NCBI GenBank assembly: GCA_029939535.1
Contig: JAOZST010000008.1
Location: forward strand, 1 to 42,063
Direction of reading: 5' to 3'
Source of the DNA: NBML01 sp029939535
GTDB taxonomy: Bacteria; Desulfobacterota; Desulfobacteria; Desulfobacterales; Desulfobacteraceae
DNA length: 42,063 bases
Shown here: one piece after another, positions 1 to 6,282 of the stretch
Numbering within the stretch: the stretch's first letter is position 1
Layout of the letters: each line of letters begins with the position of its first letter
Position numbers and translations under genes: made by a program
Notes under the pieces: generated by a model
The model's database searches: none
What the model was told of the DNA's origin: nothing
What the model saw: only the letters and a program-made list of their open reading frames with translations

Positions 1-254
1 CTTATATCAAAAAGTGTGTTGCCGGTTTTTAAAACCGCTTTGATATATTGATTTTTACTGTTAAAAACAGGCGCAAGTTTATTATAAATGATCTCTTCGT
101 ATTCAGATTTTATGGTTTCCTGGTATTTATTCTGTACAAGACCCAGGATATTTTTCAATCGATTATTTACATCCCTGATATTTCCTTTTTTGTCCATCAA
201 AACAATGCCCGTAGGGCAATCGTTAAAACAGTGGTATATTTTTTTCCATGTCAC
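1..254 (-). CDS. PAS-domain sensory/regulatory protein, N-terminal part, cut by the window edge
   Basis: An open frame on the minus strand runs from a GTG at 254 off the left edge. It begins V-T-W-K-K-I-Y and continues with a typical PAS start: CFNDCPTGIVLMDKKGN, then IRDVNNRLKNILGL. PAS domains of this type sit at the front of sigma-54 activators or histidine kinases, but the effector domain lies outside the window, so the output is unknown. The start is GTG because the frame meets a stop (TAA) about 30 bases upstream and contains no ATG before the PAS core. The ribosome site is weak (AGG about 10 bases upstream). It reads in the same direction as the cobT fusion, 172 bp downstream of it, and probably has its own promoter at 306-335. 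Confidence 0.6.
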   Translation of the reverse strand, partial: MTWKKIYHCFNDCPTGIVLMDKKGNIRDVNNRLKNILGLVQNKYQETIKSEYEEIIYNKLAPVFNSKNQYIKAVLKTGNTLFDI

Positions 255-305
255 AATTGTAACTACCTGATTTAAAATTATTTATAAAATCATCTATCCC
301 GTTAA

Positions 306-335
306 AAGATAGGATAGGAAAATACTTTTTGTCAA
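306..335 (-). promoter_or_regulatory. Candidate sigma-70 promoter for the PAS gene
   Basis: On the minus strand there is TTGACA, an 18-base spacer, then TATCTT, lying 50-80 bases upstream of the GTG at 254. The -35 box is perfect and the -10 box has four of six consensus bases. The match is by eye only. Confidence 0.4.
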
Positions 336-426
336 TGAAAGTATAAAAATAAATAATATGAGTCCACAGGAAGAAGGTGCCATGTAAATATTTTCAGGAT
401 TTTTTAACGATGGTAAGAGTTAAAAT

Positions 427-2619
427 TTAAAGAGAATCACCCTGGCTGGGAGAGATGGATGTCCTGGAGATTTTAGCTTCATCAAAGGAGGCCATCTGGC
501 ACATGATTTTACAGGCTGTGTCTGCCGCATCAATTGCCATGGCTGCACCTGTGCCTTCACCCAGACGCATGTTAAAGTCAATTATCGGGACAAGCCCCAT
601 GTGGGAGAGGGCAGATTCCTGGGCCTGCTCCACGGATTTGTGCCCAGAGATGAGATATCCCAGTATGTCTGGATTGATAAGATAGGCCACAAGACCTGCG
701 GCCGTGGATATCACCCCGTCAAGCACCACTGCACAACCCCTTGAGGCAGCCGCCAGAACAGCTCCTGCAATGCCTGCAATTTCAAATCCCCCTATTTTAC
801 AAAGAATTTCAAATCCGTTTTCAGGATCAGGTTTATGGAAATTCAGCACCCTTTCAATAACTTTGATTTTATGCTCCAGTCCTTTGTCGTCCACGCCCGT
901 GCCTCGGCCCGTTGCTTCGGCTGGGGATATGCCGGTGATGACTGAAATGATGGCCGATGCAGATGTGGTGTTACCTATACCCATTTCTCCCAGGCCCACA
1001 ATCTGGATGGGAGTCTTCTCATGGGTATCCAGAATAACCTTTATCCCGTTTTTAAGGGCCTGGAACATCTGTTTCTCGGTCATGGCCTGGTCAATGGCAA
1101 AGTTTCGGGTGCCTTTGGCTACCTTGGCAATGATTAGATCCGGGTGGGGCGAAAATTGTTGTATCACCCCCATATCCACCACCTTCATTTCAATTCCATA
1201 GTGTCTACAGAGCACATTTATGGCTGCGCCTCCATGGAGAAAATTTTCCACCATCTGGCCGGTTACTTCCGAAGGGAAGGCTGAAACTCCTTCTTCCATA
1301 ATCCCATGGTCCCCGGCAAACACAAAAAGGTTTTTTTGATTGATAACCGGGTTAAGACTATTCTGAATCCGGCACATCTGGATACCCAGGCTTTCAATTT
1401 TTCCCAGGGCCCCCAGGGGTTTGGTCTTGTCATCCATTTTTCCCCGGGCATGGGATAAAAGAGTAGGTGAAAGTGGGGAAATGGACTGGATAACCCTGGT
1501 GCACAAGTTTTGCCCGGGCAGGTCTTTTTCAAAATTCTGGCCAGTGGTAACTGAATTCAAGGGGGTTTCCGGGCAGGGCAGGGGATTTGCCTTTACCTTG
1601 TTGTGTTCCTGGCCAGTGAAATCAAGAATGAATTTTAAATATTGGCCGGAAAGAACCCTGGGCAGAAGTTTGGGAGCTTCTTCAGGAGGGACAACTTCCT
1701 GGATGAGCCGGGTCAGCTGGCTTTCATGGGACCGGATAAAGGGAATTGCTTTTTCCATATCTGACCGTTTCAAACCATAGGCTCCAATAAGGGTTGCCTC
1801 CTTGTAGTGGATGAGGTTTAACAGGTTGGTTTCCACATGCTCGTTTTTGGTGATCCCGGAAAAAAAAGAAATATATCCCCCCTTGTCCACTTTGGTAATG
1901 GCCTGGCAAAATGCAATATAGTCGGGGCAGGCATTTATGACAATGTCGAACTGGCTTTCATTGGTTTCTTTTACGCAGGGGATGTCTGTGGCCCTCAGAA
2001 ATTTTTTTACCTGCAGGATTTTATTTTCATGTTTTTCAATGATCAGGGGAAAAAGTCCTTTGCTTGATGCATACAGGGCTGTGATAAGCCCCATGGTACC
2101 GGCACCGTAGATGAGAACCCTGTCTTTTCCTTTAAATTCTATTTTTTCAAAGGCATTAATCACACATCCCACAGGCTCTGCAAAACAGGAAGTATGGATA
2201 TCCATACCCCGGGGAAGGAGAATCAGACTTTTTTGGGGAAGAATCACCTGGTGTGCAAATCCGCCATTGGTGTGAAAACCAGTGATTTCCATGTCTTCAC
2301 AAAGGTTTTCCTGGTGGTTGTTACAATATTTGCAATGGCCGCAGCTTTTTCCGGGCCAGACAATATATTGATTCATATCCTGGTTTTGATTATTATTCTG
2401 GACCTGATTCATATCCTGGACTTGGACCACCATTTCATGGCCCAGGACCCGGGGAAGTATAAGATCCCTGTGGCCCTGTTCCCACATTTTGGCATCGGTT
2501 CGGCATATGGCGCAGCACATGACGTTTGCCAGGACTTCACCCTTTGAAGCATCGGCTTTCATGGGACCAAGGGGTTTTACTTCAAGGTTTTCAAGCTTGG
2601 TGAGCACCATTTTAATCAT
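427..2619 (-). CDS. cobT: Zinc-dependent alcohol dehydrogenase (MDR) fused to CobT phosphoribosyltransferase
   Basis: 730 residues in two parts. Residues 1 to about 345 form a medium-chain zinc dehydrogenase. Cys39, His61 and Glu62 fit the catalytic zinc site; Cys93/96/99/107 fit the structural zinc lobe; YGAGTMG is the nucleotide-binding turn. Residues about 370-725 form a full-length CobT (nicotinate-nucleotide:dimethylbenzimidazole phosphoribosyltransferase) with KPLGALGKIE, GLGEMGIGNTTSASA, SGHKS and RLGEGTGAAMA, which holds the catalytic Glu. CobT makes the alpha-riboside phosphate used as the cobamide lower ligand. The frame is continuous, so this is a true fusion in this assembly. ATG 2619 follows the TAA of the preceding gene directly and has an AAAGGA site about 7 bases upstream. 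An Asn/Gln-rich 18-bp tandem repeat (2365-2418) interrupts the dehydrogenase near residues 67-85. It is the last gene of a B12-riboswitch operon. The dehydrogenase substrate is unknown. Confidence 0.9.
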   Translation of the reverse strand: MIKMVLTKLENLEVKPLGPMKADASKGEVLANVMCCAICRTDAKMWEQGHRDLILPRVLGHEMVVQVQDMNQVQNNNQNQDMNQYIVWPGKSCGHCKYCNNHQENLCEDMEITGFHTNGGFAHQVILPQKSLILLPRGMDIHTSCFAEPVGCVINAFEKIEFKGKDRVLIYGAGTMGLITALYASSKGLFPLIIEKHENKILQVKKFLRATDIPCVKETNESQFDIVINACPDYIAFCQAITKVDKGGYISFFSGITKNEHVETNLLNLIHYKEATLIGAYGLKRSDMEKAIPFIRSHESQLTRLIQEVVPPEEAPKLLPRVLSGQYLKFILDFTGQEHNKVKANPLPCPETPLNSVTTGQNFEKDLPGQNLCTRVIQSISPLSPTLLSHARGKMDDKTKPLGALGKIESLGIQMCRIQNSLNPVINQKNLFVFAGDHGIMEEGVSAFPSEVTGQMVENFLHGGAAINVLCRHYGIEMKVVDMGVIQQFSPHPDLIIAKVAKGTRNFAIDQAMTEKQMFQALKNGIKVILDTHEKTPIQIVGLGEMGIGNTTSASAIISVITGISPAEATGRGTGVDDKGLEHKIKVIERVLNFHKPDPENGFEILCKIGGFEIAGIAGAVLAAASRGCAVVLDGVISTAAGLVAYLINPDILGYLISGHKSVEQAQESALSHMGLVPIIDFNMRLGEGTGAAMAIDAADTACKIMCQMASFDEAKISRTSISPSQGDSL
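2365..2418 (-). repeat. In-frame 18-bp tandem repeat (3 units) inside the dehydrogenase-CobT gene
   Basis: Three consecutive 18-bp units (2365-2382, 2383-2400, 2401-2418). Units 1 and 3 share the 13-mer ATTCATATCCTGG or its near-identical core; unit 2 is diverged. They encode the Gln/Asn-rich stretch of residues 67-85, in the loop between the catalytic His-Glu and the structural zinc lobe. Related in-frame repeats occur in four other genes of the window. Confidence 0.75.
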
Positions 2620-2820
2620 TTATAGGTCCTTTTCAGATAAAATCAGTTTTTTAATTTGCACAGATTCAAATCCCTGGTTTTTCAGGTTGGTTTCATGGGT
2701 CCTGACAAGGTTCATCTGGTTCATGGGAAAGACACTGGCCTTGTCAAGCCGGACTTCAAAATACTGTTCTTCCCTGACCCTGATATAGGTGTTTCTGGTT
2801 TTTAAAATGAGCAATTCCAT
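2620..2820 (-). CDS. Small orphan protein of the B12-riboswitch operon
   Basis: 66 residues, starting MELLILKTRNTYIRVREEQ. There are no cysteines, membrane segments or motifs that I recognise. It looks like a compact basic beta-rich protein. It is probably real: ATG 2820 has a strong AAAGGAG site 8-9 bases upstream, and its TAA abuts the ATG of the dehydrogenase-CobT gene, which implies translational coupling. It lies between a TrpD-like phosphoribosyltransferase (118 bp upstream) and the cobT fusion, so a role as an accessory subunit or small-ligand carrier in the same pathway is possible but not shown. Confidence 0.65.
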   Translation of the reverse strand: MELLILKTRNTYIRVREEQYFEVRLDKASVFPMNQMNLVRTHETNLKNQGFESVQIKKLILSEKDL

Positions 2821-2938
2821 GGAAGAGGTTCTCCTTTCCGGATCAATATATATCCTGTAGTATACCAGTTTTTTATGCCGGTCTTTTAAATGAGGTTTTT
2901 TTTAAGCCAGGCTTTTAAGCCAGGTGTTCTACAGGGCA

Positions 2939-4039
2939 CTAGACAAGCCTGTGAAGGGTCTTTAACCCTGTTTCAGGATCTGTATTCTGGGCGGCCACCC
3001 AATTTTCAAGGGTTTCAAAGGCCTTTCCCTTTTCCAGGAGCAATGCTGCCTTTTCTATTCCATGCTCAAGGCTTGAGACTTTGTCTGCCGCAAGAAAAAT
3101 CAAGCCGGCATTGAGGATGGCAGCATCTTTTCGGGACCCTGATTCTTTATTGCTCATAAGAGAGGCAAAACGTTTTGATTCAAGGCTGAGTTCAGGCTCC
3201 GGGGCCAGGGCCCTGGTATCCCTGGTATTAAGTCCCAGTTTTTTGGGATCAATAATAAATTCTGTGATTTTTTCTTCTTTTGAAACCCTTGCGCAATGGG
3301 TGATGCCGCAGATGGATGCTTCATCCATGCCCTTGTCTGAATCATCAATACTTCCGTGGAGCACAATGGCGCTTTTGTATCCAATTTCCTGCATTACTTC
3401 AGCCACTGGCAGGATCATATTTTTTGAATAAACACCCCTTACTCCCATGGTGGGCAGGGCAGGGTTGGCAAGGGAAGCGGCAATGTTCAGGCAGGAACCG
3501 AAAAAAATCTGGGATAAAATCCTGCCCAGGGCCATGGGGTGGATAAGGGGGCTCATCCCGTTGAACAGGCCAAGCCCTGTTGTTTCAATACTTTTGGCCA
3601 CCACATCTGCTGTGCATTCCACATCAACACCCAGGGATTCCGCCATGTCCACGGTGCCGCAGACAGAAGTAATTGCCCGGGCTCCGTGGCGGGCCATGGG
3701 AATGCCTCCGGCAGCCGCGATAATGGAGGCGGCAGTGCTGATATTAAAGGTTTTAAAGGTGTCCATGCCCGTGCCGCTGTTTTCAACAATACCCAGGTCC
3801 GGGTCAAGGGATACCTTGGTGGTATCCAGGTCATAGATTGCTTCCCAGGAGCCTGCCACTTCCCCGGCTGTTTCCCCTTTGGCAGTGAGGGCGGAAAGAA
3901 AGGCACCCTGCTGCATCTGGGTGGTTCCATTGTTGAGAACTGTGGTAAAGGCCTTTCTGGCCTCTTTTCGGGATAGATTTTCTTTTTGTATCAGACGGGT
4001 GATGATGCTGCCAAATTTTTTATCTGCTTTAACGGACAT
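2939..4039 (-). CDS. TrpD-like (anthranilate phosphoribosyltransferase family) protein under B12 control
   Basis: 366 residues from ATG 4039, which has AGGAGG 6 bases upstream; an upstream in-frame TTG at 4069 extends the frame but has no site. The fold is the nucleoside phosphorylase/phosphoribosyltransferase class III (TrpD) family. SGTGMD replaces the usual GTGGD of the PRPP loop. FNISTAA is kept, RHGAR stands in for KHGNR, CGTVDMAESLG for SGSADVLEALG, and the Mg-binding GMDEAS pair is present. The anthranilate pocket HHPA region reads PLIHPMA. The changes fall where anthranilate and PRPP bind, so the acceptor base may differ. No other tryptophan genes are near; instead it sits directly behind a cobalamin riboswitch and in front of cobT. 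I infer a role in lower-ligand or related riboside metabolism, not tryptophan synthesis. Confidence 0.85.
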   Translation of the reverse strand: MSVKADKKFGSIITRLIQKENLSRKEARKAFTTVLNNGTTQMQQGAFLSALTAKGETAGEVAGSWEAIYDLDTTKVSLDPDLGIVENSGTGMDTFKTFNISTAASIIAAAGGIPMARHGARAITSVCGTVDMAESLGVDVECTADVVAKSIETTGLGLFNGMSPLIHPMALGRILSQIFFGSCLNIAASLANPALPTMGVRGVYSKNMILPVAEVMQEIGYKSAIVLHGSIDDSDKGMDEASICGITHCARVSKEEKITEFIIDPKKLGLNTRDTRALAPEPELSLESKRFASLMSNKESGSRKDAAILNAGLIFLAADKVSSLEHGIEKAALLLEKGKAFETLENWVAAQNTDPETGLKTLHRLV

Positions 4040-4105
4040 AAGATTCCTCCTGAATATTTTTTTATTCAACGGGATCTTGTTCCAGCAAATAATCCTTTGG
4101 GGTCA

Positions 4106-4256
4106 ACATAAAGGCAGGCTTTCCGGCTTACGGATCATCCTCGGACTGCGCCTTCCCCTTCAGGATTTACTGAAGAGTGGCTCTGGTTGCAGTCTTTGTC
4201 CCCGATCACGGCAATGGCTGGCATGCAACGGAATTTCACCGTCTTTCCTATTATTC
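4106..4256 (-). promoter_or_regulatory. Cobalamin (AdoCbl-class) riboswitch
   Basis: Read on the minus strand, the leader of the TrpD-like gene contains GGAAAGACGGTGAAATTCCG (4229-4248), then GCCATTGCCGTGATCGGGGA, GAGCCACTCTTC, GGGAAGGCGCAGTCCGAGGA and the B12 box AAGCCGGAAAGCCTGCC (4114-4130). This order and spacing are those of the cobalamin riboswitch core. It lies about 70 bases upstream of the start codon at 4039, and no terminator hairpin with a U run separates them, which favours control of translation. A 7-base word in the aptamer (TCCTGAA, about 4160-4170) is complementary to TTCAGGA, which includes the ribosome site at 4048-4054. That pairing is an inference. Confidence 0.92.
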
Positions 4257-4301
4257 CAAATATCTGCAAATTGATATCCAGACACCTTTGTGCTGGAAAA
4301 G

Positions 4302-4330
4302 GGTATAAATGATTGTCATTGTGATGTCAA
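4302..4330 (-). promoter_or_regulatory. Sigma-70 promoter of the riboswitch operon
   Basis: On the minus strand TTGACA (4325-4330), a 17-base spacer and TATACC (4302-4307). Transcription would begin near 4295, about 45 bases ahead of the conserved GGTGAAATTCCG of the riboswitch. The position and perfect spacing make this a good candidate. Confidence 0.7.
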
Positions 4331-4436
4331 TTAATTATGAACATTTATTGTATTTTTTTCCATTTTAAAATAGACTGATAAAACTTTGATAATGTAAGAA
4401 ATTTAAAGTATCAGAATAGTATAAAGGCATAAAAAT

Positions 4437-4844
4437 ATGGCTGTAGAACAAAATAATATCCGATGGCAGCAACGGTTTGCAAATTATAAAAAAGCATTTG
4501 CCCGTCTGAAAAAATTTATTGATAAAGGATCATTATCCGAACTCGAGGAACAAGGCCTTATAAAGGCTTTTGAATATACATTCGAACTCTCCTGGAATAC
4601 GTTGAAGGATTTTTTGGAATTCAGCGGCCAGACCGATATCTATGGTTCCCGGGATGCAATTCGAAAATCTTTTGAATTGGGATTGATTCATGATGGGGAG
4701 CAATGGATGGACATGCTTCAAAGCAGGAATGTAACGTCCCATACATACAATGAAGACACAGCCAGGGAAATATGCAAAGCTGTAACCCAAACTTATTTTA
4801 CACTTTTTGAACAACTGGTCATCAAAATGGAAACCCTTTTTTAA
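4437..4844 (+). CDS. HEPN-family protein, HI0074 type (nucleotidyltransferase substrate-binding protein)
   Basis: 135 residues of the four-helix HI0074 family. It carries the HEPN R-x4-H motif at Arg97-His102 (RNVTSH) followed by TYNE, as in toxins of HEPN/MNT pairs, where R-x4-6-H is the RNase site. The start MAVEQNNIRW and length fit the family. The next gene, 8 bp downstream, is the MNT partner. In this type of toxin-antitoxin module the nucleotidyltransferase typically neutralises the HEPN protein by modifying it. The gene is AT-rich and lies between two minus-strand operons, consistent with a mobile accessory module. Confidence 0.9.
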   Translation: MAVEQNNIRWQQRFANYKKAFARLKKFIDKGSLSELEEQGLIKAFEYTFELSWNTLKDFLEFSGQTDIYGSRDAIRKSFELGLIHDGEQWMDMLQSRNVTSHTYNEDTAREICKAVTQTYFTLFEQLVIKMETLF

Positions 4845-4852
4845 TACTCATT

Positions 4853-5167
4853 ATGCCATACGGATTGAAAAAAGAAACGATTGTAAAAATCAATCAGATA
4901 TTTGAGAGATACCAGCAAGTTGATAAAGTTTTTTTATATGGTTCCCGTGCTAAAGGGACCTATAAAAATGGCTCAGACATTGATCTGACCTTGTTTGGTA
5001 AAAATTTGAATTTAAAACTATTGAATAAAATCAGCATTGACCTGGATGATCTTCTTCTTCCCTATAAAATTGATCTTTCTATATATGATCAAATCACTAA
5101 CATTGATTTGATAAATCATATTTTAAGGGTTAAGTTAGTTTTTTATAAAAAACCAAGAGAATTCTAA
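4853..5167 (+). CDS. MNT-domain nucleotidyltransferase, partner of the HEPN protein
   Basis: 104 residues of the minimal nucleotidyltransferase family (DNA polymerase beta fold). GSRAKG at residues 30-35 and SDIDL with the metal-binding Asp42 and Asp44 are intact, so it should be active. By analogy with studied HEPN/MNT pairs it acts as the antitoxin, AMP-ylating or binding the HEPN toxin. It follows the HEPN gene on the same strand by 8 bp, indicating co-transcription. Confidence 0.9.
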   Translation: MPYGLKKETIVKINQIFERYQQVDKVFLYGSRAKGTYKNGSDIDLTLFGKNLNLKLLNKISIDLDDLLLPYKIDLSIYDQITNIDLINHILRVKLVFYKKPREF

Positions 5168-5190
5168 AGGATTATGAAAGAGAATAATCA

Positions 5191-5442
5191 CTAACCAGGA
5201 AAATATTTTGTTTTTAGTTTATGGAGCATCGCAATGGGATAATTCCTATCCATAAAATTTTTGTCAATACCCCCTTTGTCATAGTTAGCATCTTCATAAA
5301 CTTTGTAAGTTTCAGGGAAAGAGGATGTTGAACATTGGGGACAGACATGGTGTTTTATTTCAACGTCATGATACCTGGCAACGAATGTCTTCCAGAGATC
5401 TTCATTCTTTTTTATTTTTTTGCATTGTACGCATATTTCCAT
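5191..5442 (-). CDS. Small zinc-ribbon protein
   Basis: 83 residues with two CxxC knuckles: CVQC at residues 4-7 and CPQC at about 34-37, as in a treble-clef or zinc-ribbon fold. The C-terminal half is charged and lacks a recognised domain. ATG 5442 has AAAGGAATGGAG within 15 bases upstream, a good ribosome site. It ends 24 bp from the end of the MNT gene on the other strand (convergent). Function unknown; such small ribbons often bind nucleic acid or a protein partner. Confidence 0.65.
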   Translation of the reverse strand: MEICVQCKKIKKNEDLWKTFVARYHDVEIKHHVCPQCSTSSFPETYKVYEDANYDKGGIDKNFMDRNYPIAMLHKLKTKYFPG

Positions 5443-5551
5443 TGATCTCCATTCCTTTCAGGGATTAATTCAATTTATTCAAAACAGGGATATCCGGAAT
5501 GATGTTGGATATCTCAGGGTTAAATTACCAGGGGAACAAATTTGATCGCTT

Positions 5552-5752
5552 TTAATGTGCTTTCTGTGATGTAGTAAACCCTGTAAGTTTTTTTTCTATA
5601 ATACCCTGCAGTTGAAGAAATTCATCCTTCCCCAGTTCATGGCAGTCTTCAATAAGTTCCAGGAATTCATAAAATCTGAAGTTATTAATCTTTTTGATAT
5701 CGGTCCACCGTCTTTTCATATTGTCCCGTCTGTCTTCAAATGGTATTTTCAT
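5552..5752 (-). CDS. Small hypothetical protein, second of an overlapping pair
   Basis: 66 residues, strongly charged and helical, beginning MKIPFEDRRDNMKRRW, with no domain that I recognise. ATG 5752 overlaps the stop of the 40-residue gene upstream (ATGA), and AAAGGA lies 9 bases upstream, so translational coupling is likely. An internal ATG at 5719 (MKRRW) is an alternative start. A cytoplasmic role is likely as there is no signal or membrane segment. Confidence 0.45.
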   Translation of the reverse strand: MKIPFEDRRDNMKRRWTDIKKINNFRFYEFLELIEDCHELGKDEFLQLQGIIEKKLTGFTTSQKAH

Positions 5753-5871
5753 ATGAATAGTCCTTTTTCTATTTTATCCAGAATCGTTTTGTTCCGGTTC
5801 AGAGATTCTTTTGCCAGATGATCCAGGAATTGTTTAATGTATTTTTGTATCAATCTAATTATTTTTCTCAT
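5749..5871 (-). CDS. 40-residue small protein with a strong ribosome site
   Basis: A minus-strand frame starting MRKIIRLIQKYIKQFLDHL. It is 40 codons plus stop, amphipathic and rich in Lys/Ile/Leu. GGAGGT lies 4 bases upstream of ATG 5871, the best ribosome site in this area, and its TGA overlaps the ATG of the 66-residue gene. The length and amphipathic helix resemble small membrane-active or leader peptides, but I assign no function. Confidence 0.45.
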   Translation of the reverse strand: MRKIIRLIQKYIKQFLDHLAKESLNRNKTILDKIEKGLFI

Positions 5872-6282
5872 ATCAACCTCCATACAGTAAATATATACAA
5901 AATAGGTGACTTGATTTAGAGGTTCGACAGAAGTAATTCATCAAAAAAAAACGAATTCAAAATGAAAAGAATACAGAGAAGAAGATTGCCTATGCTTATG
6001 AATTAAAGCAATTATTATGCCTGATTTGAAGAGACTATGTAAATATTATTCTCTTATAAAGACACGAAACCTTTAATCGCCTATGGGCTTAGTGTCTTTG
6101 TACAAGATTATAAATTGTATAAATTTTATCAAACCACGGTGGTCTTTACTTTTTGCTTGGGTATTATGCTTGGAATCTGGCACAGATCGTGCCAGACCAT
6201 AGTGTGCATGGCACAAATACAAAGGGAAAAGATAGTTCTGCCAGGCCATTTGGCCGGGCGAAATCACCAGACGAATTAGCAG
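5872..6282. other. 411-bp gene-free stretch with palindromes
   Basis: No convincing coding frame. A 64-codon minus-strand frame (6073-6267) has no ribosome site and a low-complexity product. The left half is AT-rich. The right half carries two adjacent inverted repeats sharing the word TGTGCCA: an 8-bp palindrome at 6176-6196 and a 5-bp one at 6203-6215. Confidence 0.6.
6176..6196. promoter_or_regulatory. Palindrome with sigma-54 promoter-like spacing
   Basis: TCTGGCAC, 5-base loop, GTGCCAGA. On each strand a GG and a GC are separated by 10 bases within TGGCAC...GTGC, the layout of a -24/-12 sigma-54 promoter; the minus strand (TGGCACG-N4-GTGC) matches slightly better. It lies about 90 bp past the end of the large sigma-54 activator gene. 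It could equally be a dyad operator or a weak hairpin without a U run. Confidence 0.35.

Noticed and set aside
704..1201. 165-codon plus-strand frame inside the cobT region
   Set aside because: Antisense shadow of a gene with a full set of CobT motifs.
2890..2925. Direct repeat AAGCCAGGCTTTTAAGCCAGG considered as terminator
   Set aside because: The copies are direct, not inverted, and no stable stem with a U run forms.
4437..5167. HEPN/MNT pair considered as a new defence system
   Set aside because: Both proteins match the well-known HI0074/HI0073-type toxin-antitoxin module with intact motifs.
6073..6267. 64-codon minus-strand frame
   Set aside because: No ribosome site, low-complexity product and overlap with the palindromes; more likely non-coding.
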